A DNA stretch of 64,000 nucleotides from Halobaculum gomorrense (lineage in GTDB: Archaea > Halobacteriota > Halobacteria > Halobacteriales > Haloferacaceae): positions 62,001-126,000 of the forward strand of contig NZ_FQWV01000003.1 of assembly GCF_900129775.1 (NCBI RefSeq), read 5' to 3'. The position numbers were made by a program, and so were the translations under genes. Numbering within the stretch: the first letter of the stretch is position 1; each line of letters starts with the position of its first letter. Under the pieces are notes generated by a model, which was not told the origin of the DNA, searched no databases, and saw only the letters and a list, made by a program, of their open reading frames with translations. This document shows, one piece after another, positions 26,434 to 35,911 of the stretch.

Positions 26434-27138
26434 TCAGCACCACTCGCAGTCGCAGTAGCGCTCGCACACTGGGTTGTCGCAGTCGGCGGTTCGCGCCGCG
26501 CAGTGGGTCCGCCCGTGCTCGATGAGCAACACGTGCATCGGGTAGGTGAGTTCGTCAGGGATCACCGCGTCCAGCACGTCGTGCGCGCGGGCGTTCGACG
26601 CCGACTCGGGGACGAGCCCGAACCGCTTCGAGACGCGCTCGACGTGGGTGTCGACGGCCATCGTCGGCTTGCCGAAGTGGAAGTTGAGGACGACGCTTGC
26701 GGTCTTCGGCCCGACGCCCTTGATATCGGTGAGCCACGCCTTCGCCTCGTCGGTCGCCATCGCGTCGAGGAACGCCAGCGAGTACGCGCCGCCGGTTTCC
26801 TCGCGGATCGCCGCGAGCGCGCGCTGGATCCGCGCCGCCTTCGTGTCCGCCAGCCCGGCGACGCGGATCGTCTCCGCGAGTTCGTCGAGCGGCGCCGATT
26901 CGATGGCGGCGAGGTCCTCGTACGTCGCAAAGAGGCGCTCTGCGGCGCGTTCGGTGTTCGTGTCGGCGACGTTCTGCGAGAGGATCGTAGTGAGGAGCTG
27001 TCTGACGCCCTCGCCCGGGTCTGCGTCGCTGTCCGCGCCGTGGGCGTCGCTGGCGCCGACGGGCCCGTACAGGTCGACCAGCTCCGCGTGCAGGTCGCGG
27101 ACGGCCGATTCGTCCCATTCGTGGTCGTGGCTGGACAC
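26434..27138 (-). CDS. nth: Endonuclease III-family DNA glycosylase with unusual Cys tail
   Basis: The protein has 234 residues. It has the helix-hairpin-helix DIKGVGPKTASVVL with the catalytic Lys and the catalytic Asp in AVDTHVERV, so it should remove oxidised pyrimidines and cut abasic sites. The C-terminal Cys cluster is C-X6-C-X4-C-X3-C-X-C-X2-C, not the classical C-X6-C-X2-C-X5-C of the 4Fe-4S loop. This may be a haloarchaeal subfamily. It sits alone, convergent with the UspA gene. Confidence 0.9.
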   Translation of the reverse strand: MSSHDHEWDESAVRDLHAELVDLYGPVGASDAHGADSDADPGEGVRQLLTTILSQNVADTNTERAAERLFATYEDLAAIESAPLDELAETIRVAGLADTKAARIQRALAAIREETGGAYSLAFLDAMATDEAKAWLTDIKGVGPKTASVVLNFHFGKPTMAVDTHVERVSKRFGLVPESASNARAHDVLDAVIPDELTYPMHVLLIEHGRTHCAARTADCDNPVCERYCDCEWC

Positions 27139-27457
27139 ACATTACAGACGGGGCTCGCGGGATTTCAACGGCGCGACCGCGGAACGCGGGAGAACCGCTG
27201 CGGCGAGCGTCCAGAGCACGGGCCGGGTGGCAGTACTGGCCGTGACGGTGCGGCCTGCGGCGGCGCTGTCGGCGTGCGAGATGGACCGAGCGAGGAGCCG
27301 TCGTCGACGCGATGCGATCGACAGCATTCACCGGTTCTGTCGCGTACTTCCGGTCTGGCCAACACAGTCAGGCTCGGCCCGGCTGACACCACCACCGGAC
27401 GGACGAACAGTCATCGCCCATCCGGTATTCGAACCGCCGCCGTCGGGCGCGCGGACG
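27139..27457. other. Intergenic region, no convincing gene
   Basis: A 61-codon minus-strand frame (27142-27327) exists but is Arg/Ser/Ala-rich, resembles no family and has no promoter-like DNA. The rest contains nothing recognisable. Confidence 0.45.
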
Positions 27458-28138
27458 TTATCCTCCCCGTCGTCGAGCCGCCAGCGCTGCAACGGCCAGT
27501 AGAACCCCGGCGAGCGCCTGAACCGGGCCGAAGCCCGGCGTCTCCACCGCGGTCCGAAGTCGGCCGAGTCTGGACCGAGTGTCGACACCGTCGGAGTCGT
27601 CCGCGGCGTTCGCCGTCGATCCGGAGGCGCTCGCCGTGGTCTGAGAACCCCTCGTCGTCTTCACGTCCGCTCTGCGTACGCTGATCGTGGTGTTCGCCGA
27701 CGCCTCGCGGTCCCGGCCGTCACTCAGCGTGCCTGTCACCGTCCCCTCACCCGCAGCGTCGGGAGGGATAGCGACGACCACGGTGAACTTCAGCGTCTCA
27801 CCCGGACCGACCGTCGTCCAGAACCACTCGTTCGTGGAGTTCCGGAACGCGGCGTCGGTTCCTGACCACGACGCGAGCCTCCAGCCGTCGGGCAACGATC
27901 CGAACGCCAACACGGTACCCGGCGCGACCGTCTCGCCGGCGTTCTCGACGGTCACGCCGATCTGGACGGTCTCACCGGGCGCGACGGTGTCGCGGACCGG
28001 ATTCAGTGAGAGCCCGAGAGCCTCATCCGACTGCGTCGCCGCCGCTCCGGTGGTCGCCGCGACGACGACGGCCAACGCGACGATCGCGGCACCGAGCCAC
28101 CGGGTGGCGTCGTCGCGGCCCGATCGTCGCTCACGCAT
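27458..28138 (-). CDS. PGF-CTERM surface protein with one NEW3/CARDB-like domain
   Basis: The protein has 226 residues. A signal peptide lies at about 10-35, then an Ig-like domain (about 40-155; VTVENAGETVAPGTVL) and a Ser/Thr/Asp-rich linker that suits O-glycosylation. The C-terminus reads TPGFGPVQALAGVLLA and ends in RRRGG, the PGF-CTERM signal recognised by archaeosortase A. It is therefore probably processed, lipid-anchored and exposed on the cell surface. The gene overlaps the preceding one by eight bases and closes the surface-protein operon. Confidence 0.9.
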   Translation of the reverse strand: MRERRSGRDDATRWLGAAIVALAVVVAATTGAAATQSDEALGLSLNPVRDTVAPGETVQIGVTVENAGETVAPGTVLAFGSLPDGWRLASWSGTDAAFRNSTNEWFWTTVGPGETLKFTVVVAIPPDAAGEGTVTGTLSDGRDREASANTTISVRRADVKTTRGSQTTASASGSTANAADDSDGVDTRSRLGRLRTAVETPGFGPVQALAGVLLAVAALAARRRGG

Positions 28139-29138
28139 CGGTATCGCCCCCGTTTGCCGCGACCCACTCCGTGACGAGTCTCTGGAGCGTCTCGGTGTCC
28201 ACGGTCTTGCCGCCCGTTCCTGGCACCTGCGCGTCGTTCGACCAGTGGGTGATCGCAGTCCGGATGTCGGTCGCGTCGAGCTCCCCCGAGTCGTCGCCGG
28301 CGATCGCCTCGCGAACGGATTGGGCGCGCTCGCTGACCTCGAATGTCTTGTTCACCGTCTCCACAACCGACCCGTCGGCCTCCAGCGCGAGCGTGGCCGA
28401 GTGGGACCCGGCCCGGCGAGCGGTGAGTTCGACCGTCACTTCCGTCCGGTCGCCGCCCGCGAGGCGTCCGACCTCGACCGAGGACCGGCTCGGCTCGAGG
28501 CCGTCCTCGGCCTCGACGGTGACCGCGAGGGTCGCCGACTCGGCGTCGCCGACGTTGCCGACGGTCGCGACCACCTCGACGGTCGCCCCCCGCGTCAGTT
28601 CCTCGGGCGCCGTGCTCCCCAGAATGCTCGGGGTGGCGGTCAGCGACGCCTCCGAGGTGACCGACGAGACCGTCTCGGACGCCTCGTCGATGTCGCGTTC
28701 CGTGCGGCGGACCTGGCTGGCGGTCTCGACCAGGTTGGACCCCCCTTGCGTCCCCTCGAAGAAGTTCACCGCGTCGACGAGAAAGCCCGATCGGGTCAGG
28801 TCCGTCTGGGCAGCGTTCCTCGCGAACGCGAGCAGTTCTTCCCGTTCGGACTCGGTGAGTGACCCCTCCTCGACGGCGGCCATTGCCCGCTGCGTGCGCG
28901 CCTGAAAGTCCGCAGCGTTGCGCTCGTAGGCGTCGGCGATCTGTCCGAGGATAGTTCGCGCGAGCACCCGCCGGTCGTTCTCGACGGCCGTCGTGAAGTC
29001 GGACAACAGCGAGTCGATGCGCGACTCGGTGTCGTCGATCTGCACGGCGTACTCGACGGCCGCCGGGAGGTCTCCCTCTGTCAGCGCGCTGCAGTACTGC
29101 TCGAACAGTCGCGGGATCGGTGTGTCTGTGTCCTCCAT
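28131..29138 (-). CDS. Helical protein with CARDB-like domain and dockerin-like C-terminus, no signal peptide
   Basis: The protein has 335 residues. Residues 1-150 are helical. Residues 160-265 form a CARDB-like beta domain (VVATVGNVGDAESATLAV). Residues 275-330 look like a haloarchaeal dockerin-type calcium motif (GDDSGELDATDIRTAITHW, then TVDTETLQRLVTEWV). No signal peptide or membrane helix is visible, although its beta and dockerin-like parts are usually extracellular. It lies three bases after the PKD-protein stop and overlaps the next gene, so it is cotranscribed with exported partners. Function unknown. Confidence 0.82.
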   Translation of the reverse strand: MEDTDTPIPRLFEQYCSALTEGDLPAAVEYAVQIDDTESRIDSLLSDFTTAVENDRRVLARTILGQIADAYERNAADFQARTQRAMAAVEEGSLTESEREELLAFARNAAQTDLTRSGFLVDAVNFFEGTQGGSNLVETASQVRRTERDIDEASETVSSVTSEASLTATPSILGSTAPEELTRGATVEVVATVGNVGDAESATLAVTVEAEDGLEPSRSSVEVGRLAGGDRTEVTVELTARRAGSHSATLALEADGSVVETVNKTFEVSERAQSVREAIAGDDSGELDATDIRTAITHWSNDAQVPGTGGKTVDTETLQRLVTEWVAANGGDTDA

Positions 29139-29141
29139 GGA

Positions 29142-31958
29142 TTACCCCCTGATAGCGTTGAACAGGCCGAGGTGATGCGTCACGTTGATCTTCACGAGCG
29201 CGCCGATCCCGCCGCCGGTCGCGAACGCGTTGACGATGCCGCCGGCGACGAACAGGACGACCGACCCGATCGTCTTTGCGACCTCCCAGAGGCTGGGATC
29301 GTTCCAGAGGCGATACACCGACTCCGTCAGCGAGAACGACTCACCGAACTCCTTGGCGTCCCTGATGAGCGCCTGCGTGTCCTCCGCCTCGTTCGCGATC
29401 GAGTGGGACGCGTCGATCGTCGCCGACGTGGCTGCGTTCGTGTCCCCCCGGAGCCCGTTCTCGACCACGCGTTCGGGCGAGAGGTAGCCGTAGAAGAACT
29501 CCAGTCCGGCCGCGAGCGACGCCGTCGTCGCCCCGATGAACGACCCCACGAGTGGGGCCACTCCCGCCCCCATCCGCGCCTCGGCGTAGTACTGGATCGA
29601 TGTCGATACCGAATCGACCACGCGTTGGGCGGCGGCTTCGACGGCGTCGTTGACGGCCGCGACCGTGTCCAGGCTGCCCGAGACGATCTCGCCGACGATC
29701 GTGTTGGCCTCGTAGTCGATCTTCGACATCGCGTCGATCCCGCGGCCGAGCATGCTCGTCAGGATCGTCTTCACCGCGTCCTTCGCCTTCGACTTCGCCG
29801 TCGCGAGTACCGCCTTCGTCCCGAGACCGACGCCCTTTGAGATCTTCTTCGCGATCGAGACGACCGTCAACAGCAGTTCCATCGACGTGTTGATCGTCGG
29901 CATCGCCATCTCCTGTGCGAGGTCGACTCGGTTGCTGCTCAGTTCTGTGGCCCCGCCGATGTGTTCGAGCGTGTGCTCCGTGACGCTCAGTCCCGAATCC
30001 AGCCGGCGTATCGCGTCGATCGCCGTCCCGATGTCGAGGTCGCCGCGGTCGACGGCGTCGGTGAACGCTCGGTTCGCCCGCTGCGCCTTCGCGGTCGCGC
30101 CGAGGTTCGCGACCGAGATCTCGTCGACCCGCTTTGCCGTCTTCAGGTGGGCCGCCTTGACCGAGGAGAGCGGACTCTCGGTCACCGTCACGGTCCCCCT
30201 ACTCGTGGCCGTCGCGCCGGCGGCGTCGACGACGGTGAGCGTCACGGTGTACTCTCCCGGCGACTCGTAGGTGTACTCGACGGTCCGTCCGGTGGCGTCG
30301 CGGGTTCCGTCCCCGGTCAGGTCCCACCGGTACCCCTTGATCTCCCCGTCGGGGTCTGTGCTGGCAGAGGCGTCGAACCGGACGGTTTCACCCGCCTGAG
30401 GCTCTGCTGTCGAACTGTCGAACACAGCCGAGGGCGGCTTGTTTTCGGGTTTGGCAACGGAGAACGTCCGCTCGACCCTGCCGACGGCGCCGTCGTCGTC
30501 GGAGACCCGGAGGGCGACCGTCGCGTCGCCCGCCTCCTCGAAGGTGTGTTCGACAGTCTGTCCCGTGGCGTCGACGCTCCCGTCGCCGCCGAAGTCCCAC
30601 TCGTAGGCCGCGATCGAGCCGTCCGGATCGGTCGCCGCCGACGCGTCGAACGTCGTCGCTGTCCCCGCCACCGGCGGGGACGGGCTGACCTCGAACCCCG
30701 CGGTCGGACCCCGATTCTCGGGTTCTCCGATCGACACCGACCGGCTCACGCGATCGGTCGCCCCGTCGTCGTCGGTCACTCTGAGCCCGATCTCGTACGT
30801 ACCGGAGCTCTCGTAGGTGTGCTCGACGACGCGCCCCGTCGCGTCGTAGTCGCCGTCGCCGTCGAGGTCCCACGCGTAGCCAACGATCGAGCCGTCGGCA
30901 TCGCTCGCGTCGCTCGCGTCGAGCGTGAGGCTGTCGCCCACGATGGGAGACTGCGGCGCGACCTGGAACGAGGCCGACGGCGCGGTGTTCCCGCTCCCGA
31001 CCGCGACGGTCGTCGACGCCACGGCGGTGGCCCCGTCGTCGTCCGTCACGCGCAGCGAAACCGGGTACTCGCCGCTGTTGTCGTACGAATGAACGACCGT
31101 CTCGCCGGTGGCGTCGTAGTCGCCGTCGCCGTCGAGGTCCCACGCGTAGCCGACGATCGAGCCGTCGGCATCGCTCGCGTCGCTCGCGTCGAACACGACC
31201 TCGTCGCGGACCGTCGGCGATTCGGGAGCGTACTGAAACGCCGCGTTCGGCACTTGGTTCCCGCCGCCGACGGGCTTGGCCGTGACCGAGTCCCAGTACG
31301 TCGTGAAGTCGCCGCTTCGGAGCGTGAGATACGAGATATCCGTCTCCCAACTCGCCGCGGAGACGGTGGTCGTTCCCCCGCTTGACCCGCCGTCGATCTC
31401 GTACTCGAGGGTTATCTCGTCGGCGCCGGCGTCGTACTGGTAGGTGATGTCGTAGCTGACCCAGTCGCCCGGCGAGAACGTCCCGACGGTGACGCCGCCG
31501 GGGGCCGACAGCGTGCCGTCGCGACGCATTGTGAGGATCGATCGGCTCGACCCGTCTGACCACCCTCCTCCGGCGTCGGTTCGCAACTGGACTCGCGCGT
31601 AGTACTTGTCGTGACAGCCGAAGGAACCGGCCGCCCCGGGGAGGACACTCCCCGAGAACCGCACCTCGGTCTCGCCGGGGTGACCGCCGATCGGCGCGTT
31701 CGCGATTGCCTGCCAGCAGCCGCCGTGGCTCCCCGTGAGACGCAGCGAGCGGCTCCCACTGTGTGCTCGGTCGTCGACGACCGCCTGGTCCGTGGCGCCG
31801 TCTTTCACCCACCCCGACGGGTATCCGCCGACCGAGACGGACTCGAAGTCCTGATCGATCCCCGAGAACGCCGCGCTGCCGGCCGTCGTTCCGACGACGG
31901 CGACGGACGCTGCGGCCCCGAGGCCGAGAAACGTTCGCCTTCCCAACCGACGATTCAT
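29142..31958 (-). CDS. Tat-exported protein with carbohydrate-binding-like head, four PKD domains and helical hydrophobic tail
   Basis: The protein has 938 residues from the ATG at 31958, chosen because it gives a Tat signal (NRRLGRRTFLGLGAAAS). Residues 30-215 are a concanavalin-like beta domain. Four PKD domains follow at about 220-590 (motifs such as YAWDLDGDGDYDATG). The C-terminal 330 residues are helical, rich in Ala/Val/Ser, with hydrophobic stretches near 775 and 900 that could insert in the membrane. The first two PKD copies are nearly identical in DNA. It heads the three-gene surface cluster. AT-rich DNA at 31960-32010 should be the promoter. Confidence 0.88.
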   Translation of the reverse strand: MNRRLGRRTFLGLGAAASVAVVGTTAGSAAFSGIDQDFESVSVGGYPSGWVKDGATDQAVVDDRAHSGSRSLRLTGSHGGCWQAIANAPIGGHPGETEVRFSGSVLPGAAGSFGCHDKYYARVQLRTDAGGGWSDGSSRSILTMRRDGTLSAPGGVTVGTFSPGDWVSYDITYQYDAGADEITLEYEIDGGSSGGTTTVSAASWETDISYLTLRSGDFTTYWDSVTAKPVGGGNQVPNAAFQYAPESPTVRDEVVFDASDASDADGSIVGYAWDLDGDGDYDATGETVVHSYDNSGEYPVSLRVTDDDGATAVASTTVAVGSGNTAPSASFQVAPQSPIVGDSLTLDASDASDADGSIVGYAWDLDGDGDYDATGRVVEHTYESSGTYEIGLRVTDDDGATDRVSRSVSIGEPENRGPTAGFEVSPSPPVAGTATTFDASAATDPDGSIAAYEWDFGGDGSVDATGQTVEHTFEEAGDATVALRVSDDDGAVGRVERTFSVAKPENKPPSAVFDSSTAEPQAGETVRFDASASTDPDGEIKGYRWDLTGDGTRDATGRTVEYTYESPGEYTVTLTVVDAAGATATSRGTVTVTESPLSSVKAAHLKTAKRVDEISVANLGATAKAQRANRAFTDAVDRGDLDIGTAIDAIRRLDSGLSVTEHTLEHIGGATELSSNRVDLAQEMAMPTINTSMELLLTVVSIAKKISKGVGLGTKAVLATAKSKAKDAVKTILTSMLGRGIDAMSKIDYEANTIVGEIVSGSLDTVAAVNDAVEAAAQRVVDSVSTSIQYYAEARMGAGVAPLVGSFIGATTASLAAGLEFFYGYLSPERVVENGLRGDTNAATSATIDASHSIANEAEDTQALIRDAKEFGESFSLTESVYRLWNDPSLWEVAKTIGSVVLFVAGGIVNAFATGGGIGALVKINVTHHLGLFNAIRG
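30841..31192. repeat. Near-identical 82-bp direct repeat inside two PKD domains
   Basis: Bases 30841-30922 and 31111-31192 differ at one position that I can see. The spacing is 270 bases, exactly 90 codons, the length of one PKD unit. This marks a recent domain duplication or gene conversion. Confidence 0.85.
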
Positions 31959-32146
31959 ACTGTTTGAAATACATAATCTGAACATATATCTACCCCATTA
32001 TACGAATATAGTTATCCTGCAACGATCGGATCGATGATGTTTCATCCGCGCCACCGGTCTGGTGTCTCACTGGCGGGGGTCGTCATTCGAGGGCCGATAG
32101 CCGGTCGAGAGGCGGTTGGATCGAACGGCCCGACTTTGCGTGCTTT

Positions 32147-32773
32147 TTGATCGTCGGGGCTCGATTCAATCAAACCGTCACAGATCCCGACCTTCCGACC
32201 GCGCCCCAGGATTTCTACCAGACCCTCGTCGAGAACGCCGCGGAGGGGATGTTGACGATCGACGAGGAGAGCACGATTTGGTACGCGAACCCCGCAGTCG
32301 AGGAGATCCTCGGGTACTCGCCCGACGAACTCGTCGGCAGGTCGAAGATGGTGATCATCCCCGAGCGGCTGCGGGCGGCCCACGCCGAGGCGCTCGCGGC
32401 GTACGTCGAGTCCGGCGATCGGAACATCGACTGGGACGGGATGGAACTCCCGGCCCTCCACAAGGACGGCACGGAGGTGTCGACGCTGATCAGCCTCCGC
32501 GAGCACACGCACGGCGGCGAGTCCGTCACCGTCCACGTCGGCCGACTCGATGACGGCGACGGGATATTCGTCGCCGACGACCGTCCGGGCGTTCCGACAG
32601 AGCGCCGGGGAGCGATCTTCGATCGGGGCTACTCGACGCGCGAGCGGGGAACCGGGTTCGGGCTCTCGATCGTCGAGCAGATCGCCTCCGGACACGGGTG
32701 GGAGGTCGCCGTCACCGACGCCGACCCGGCGGGGGCCCGGTTCGAACTGCGCGACATGGGGCTTCGGCCATAG
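32147..32773 (+). pseudogene. Sensor-kinase remnant: PAS domain joined to the end of a histidine kinase ATPase domain
   Basis: The frame has 208 residues. Residues 18-130 are a clear PAS domain (YQTLVENAAEGMLTIDEEST). Residues 133-205 match only the G-box part of a kinase ATPase domain (IFVADDRPGVPTERRGAIFD, then GTGFGLSIVEQI). The His-box dimerisation helix and the N-box are absent although the frame is intact, so kinase activity is not expected. The start is uncertain: a TTG at 32147 precedes the PAS domain and the first ATG lies inside it. It converges with a full-length sensor kinase. It could still bind a ligand as a PAS protein. Confidence 0.7.
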
Positions 32774-32797
32774 CGGACCGCCGCGGGCGATCGCCGA

Positions 32798-35794
32798 TCA
32801 CGCCACCGGATCGACGCCGGTGATCTCGAATCGAACGCCGCCGTCGGTGCCATCGGCAGCGTCGGCGTCGACGACCGCGATCTCCCACCCGTGGGCGTCG
32901 ACGATCCGACTGACGATGTACAGACCGTACCCGGTACTGCCGTCGTCGCTGGAGTACCCGACCTCGAACACGTCGCCTCGCGAGTCCGGGGGGATCCCCG
33001 GCCCGTCGTCGGCCACGTAGAACCCGGTCGGGAGGTCGCCGACGGTCACCGTCACCCCGTCCCCGCCGTGTTTCACCGCGTTTCCGATCAGGTTCTCGAG
33101 CACCTGTTTCAGCCGGCTCGCGTCCGCGGTCACCGTGCGCGTGGTTTCGACGGCCAGCTCCGCGTCGCCGGTGTCGAGGTGAGACCACGACTCTACCGCG
33201 GCGGTCGCCAGGTTGACCGGTTCAAAATCGGCCTCGTCGCGGCCCTCCCGCGCGAACGCGAGCGACTCCTCGAGCAGCGACAGCGCCCGATTGATCGACC
33301 TCGCGGCCGGGTCGAGGTGGTCGCTGTCGGTCTCTTCGCGCGCCAGCTCGACGCGTCCCTGGGCGACGTTGAGCGGGTTACGGAGGTCGTGAGAGATCAG
33401 CCCTGCGAACTCGTCGAGGTGTTCGTTCCGCCGCCGGAGTTCGCGCTCGCGCTCGACCCGGTCGAGCGCCGCGGCCACGCCGGTCGCCAGGATCTCGGTG
33501 AACGTCTTGTCGGTCTCGTCGAACGCGTTCGGCTCCGTGGACGAGACGATGAACACGCCGTGGTCGGCCAGCGGATACACGATCACGCTCCGACTCGGCG
33601 TCTGCTCGGCTAGGCGTTCGTGGGTGCGGATGTCGTCGATGTACCGCGGTTCCCCGCTGTCGAACGCGTTCCAGACGACCTCGTTTGCGGGGTCATCGTC
33701 GCTGCGAACGTACTCCGGGGGCTGGTCGAACTGCGTCTCGACGGAGTCGGCGCCTGCCGCCAACGCCAAGCGCCGACCGCCGTCGCAAAGGAGGTGGACC
33801 CCGCTCAGTTGTGCGCCGAGCACGCCGTTGGCTGTCTCGACGGCGACCTCGGAGATCGCGTCCCGTGTCGTTGCCTTCATCAACCGCTGCGTGCGGTGTT
33901 GCAACGCTTCGAGGATGCGCTCGCGCTCGATCCGGTGGAGCACGGCCGTGGCGTGTTCCGCGAGCGTCTTCGCCATCGAGACGTCGATATCGTCGAACGC
34001 CGCTCGCTCGGGTGCGCCGACGAGGAGCACGCCGTGGTCGCCCAGCGGGAGGACGATCTCGCTCCCGACCGGTGTCTCGGAGTTGTAGCGCTCTGACGCC
34101 GACTCGAGGTCCTCGTACACCTGCGGCTCGCCAGATTCGTACGTCCGGCCGGCCAGTCCCTCGCCCGGCGCGAACGTGGGCGGTTCGCCGACGATCGCCT
34201 CGGTCTCGTCGGTCCACGCGACCGGGACCAGCCCGCCCGTCTGTTCGTCGTAGAGGTGTACCCCGTTGTACGGGAGATCGAGGATGTCGTGCAGCGCGTC
34301 GGCGGTGATCTCGGCGACTGACTCGGGCGTTCGCGCCTCGACGAGCGCGCCGACCGTCGCGTGAAGCCCCTCGATGGCTCGCTCGCGCCGCTTCTGCTCG
34401 GCGATGTCGAGGTACCACACGTACCACCCGTCGGCGACCCCGTCGTCACCGGGGGTGGCGTCGGGGTCATCGGTATCGTCGTCGGGGTCACCGGGATCGG
34501 CGCCGGCGTCGATGTCGCGGTCGTCCCCGGCGATCTCCGCGACGTTGCCACCGCGGGGGATCGCGGTCAACAGGAACTCCCACGGGCCGTCGACCGTTTC
34601 GCGGACCACCTCTTCGACGACCAGGCCACCGGAGGCGAGGCGACGCTCGCCATCTCGGTTCGCGTCCGTCCAGTCGGGAAAGTCGATCACGTCGGCGATG
34701 TCGCGGCCGACGACCTCGTCCGCCTCGCGGCCGAATCGCCGCTCGAAGGCCGCGTTCGCGTCGATGACACGGTGTGACCCATCGTCGCTCATCTCGGCTT
34801 CGACGACCGGCATCGGCGCGTTCGCGAACAGGGCCCGCCGGCGGTCGCGCTCGGCGTTGAGCCGCCGGCGGGTGTCGAACGACCGGAGGGAGTGTGCGAC
34901 GCTGTCCCCGACCGTTTCGAGCAGTTCGCGGTCGCAGCGGTCGAGCGTCCCCCCGCCCGCGGCCCGGGCGACGAGCACGCCACGACCGCCGTCGCCGGCG
35001 ACAAGCGGGACCGCGGCCGTCTCTCCGCCCGCTTCGGAACCGGTAGGACCGTCGACGCGCTCCACGACGATCTGTCCGCTCTCGACGGCGCGGGTCGCGA
35101 CGGCTGCGGCCGCGGACTGGCGTTCGTCTATCGCGCTCCCGGCAGCGGTGAAGTCGCCGCCGCCGTTCGGACTGGTGTCGTTGCCGCCGTTCGGGCCGGT
35201 GTCGTCGCTGGTCGCCGTCGCCCTGAAATTCAAGCCCCCCTCGTCGTCGACGCCGCCGATCCCGACGGAGCCGTACGCTCCGGACTCGGCGAGTACCGCA
35301 CAGACCTGCCGTTCGGCGTCCTCCGCGGTCGTCGCGCGGACGAGCGCCTCGGTAACGTCGCTCGCGATCGCCGTGTTTCGGTCGGCCGCGGCCGCCCGGC
35401 GGTCGGCGCGGTACCGATCGACCGAGTCACGGATCCGATCCGCGAGCCGGTCGAACTGTTCGGTCCCCGACCGTTTCCGGAGGTACTCGGTGACACCCGC
35501 CGAGATCGCCTCGCTCGCGATCGCCTCGCTGCCGTCGGCCGTGTACAGGATGAACGGGAGATCCGGCCGCTCCTCGCGGACGGCTTCGAGCAGGTCGATC
35601 CCGGTCCGGTCGGGGAGCGCGTAGTCGGACACCACGCAGTTGAGACTGTCCGATTCGAGCCGATCGAGCGCCTCGTCGGCGCCGACTGCGGTCTCGACTG
35701 CCAGGCCGGCGTCAACGCGTTCGAGCCGCGTCGAGACCAGCGCCGCGTGCTCCTCGTCGCCAGCGACGAGGAGCACGCGGATCCGATCAGCCAT
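32798..35794 (-). CDS. Large hybrid sensor histidine kinase (receiver, GAF, PAS, GAF, GAF, kinase)
   Basis: The protein has 998 residues. A receiver domain (1-120) carries phospho-acceptor Asp57 in SDYALPDRTG. Next come a GAF-like domain (about 145-320), a PAS domain (about 330-480, interrupted by an acidic Asp/Gly insert), two GAF domains (about 490-620 and 635-770), a His box (ISHDLRNPLNVAQG, His near 801) and an ATPase domain (NLIGNAVKHGG; DDGPGIPPDSR; GYGLYIV). It has no membrane segment, so it senses a cytoplasmic signal. Such kinases often pass phosphate to separate receivers. AT-rich DNA at 35800-35835 is the likely promoter. Confidence 0.94.
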   Translation of the reverse strand: MADRIRVLLVAGDEEHAALVSTRLERVDAGLAVETAVGADEALDRLESDSLNCVVSDYALPDRTGIDLLEAVREERPDLPFILYTADGSEAIASEAISAGVTEYLRKRSGTEQFDRLADRIRDSVDRYRADRRAAAADRNTAIASDVTEALVRATTAEDAERQVCAVLAESGAYGSVGIGGVDDEGGLNFRATATSDDTGPNGGNDTSPNGGGDFTAAGSAIDERQSAAAAVATRAVESGQIVVERVDGPTGSEAGGETAAVPLVAGDGGRGVLVARAAGGGTLDRCDRELLETVGDSVAHSLRSFDTRRRLNAERDRRRALFANAPMPVVEAEMSDDGSHRVIDANAAFERRFGREADEVVGRDIADVIDFPDWTDANRDGERRLASGGLVVEEVVRETVDGPWEFLLTAIPRGGNVAEIAGDDRDIDAGADPGDPDDDTDDPDATPGDDGVADGWYVWYLDIAEQKRRERAIEGLHATVGALVEARTPESVAEITADALHDILDLPYNGVHLYDEQTGGLVPVAWTDETEAIVGEPPTFAPGEGLAGRTYESGEPQVYEDLESASERYNSETPVGSEIVLPLGDHGVLLVGAPERAAFDDIDVSMAKTLAEHATAVLHRIERERILEALQHRTQRLMKATTRDAISEVAVETANGVLGAQLSGVHLLCDGGRRLALAAGADSVETQFDQPPEYVRSDDDPANEVVWNAFDSGEPRYIDDIRTHERLAEQTPSRSVIVYPLADHGVFIVSSTEPNAFDETDKTFTEILATGVAAALDRVERERELRRRNEHLDEFAGLISHDLRNPLNVAQGRVELAREETDSDHLDPAARSINRALSLLEESLAFAREGRDEADFEPVNLATAAVESWSHLDTGDAELAVETTRTVTADASRLKQVLENLIGNAVKHGGDGVTVTVGDLPTGFYVADDGPGIPPDSRGDVFEVGYSSDDGSTGYGLYIVSRIVDAHGWEIAVVDADAADGTDGGVRFEITGVDPVA

Positions 35795-35911
35795 GATAGT
35801 ACGTTGCCATTCGGATACCGAAATATATGCGTTTGGTAACAGTACCGGCTGTGATTGGCACGCCGGTTCCCCTCGGGGGCTGGCGGCGGTCGGCCGCCCG
35901 CGGCTCGGCGC

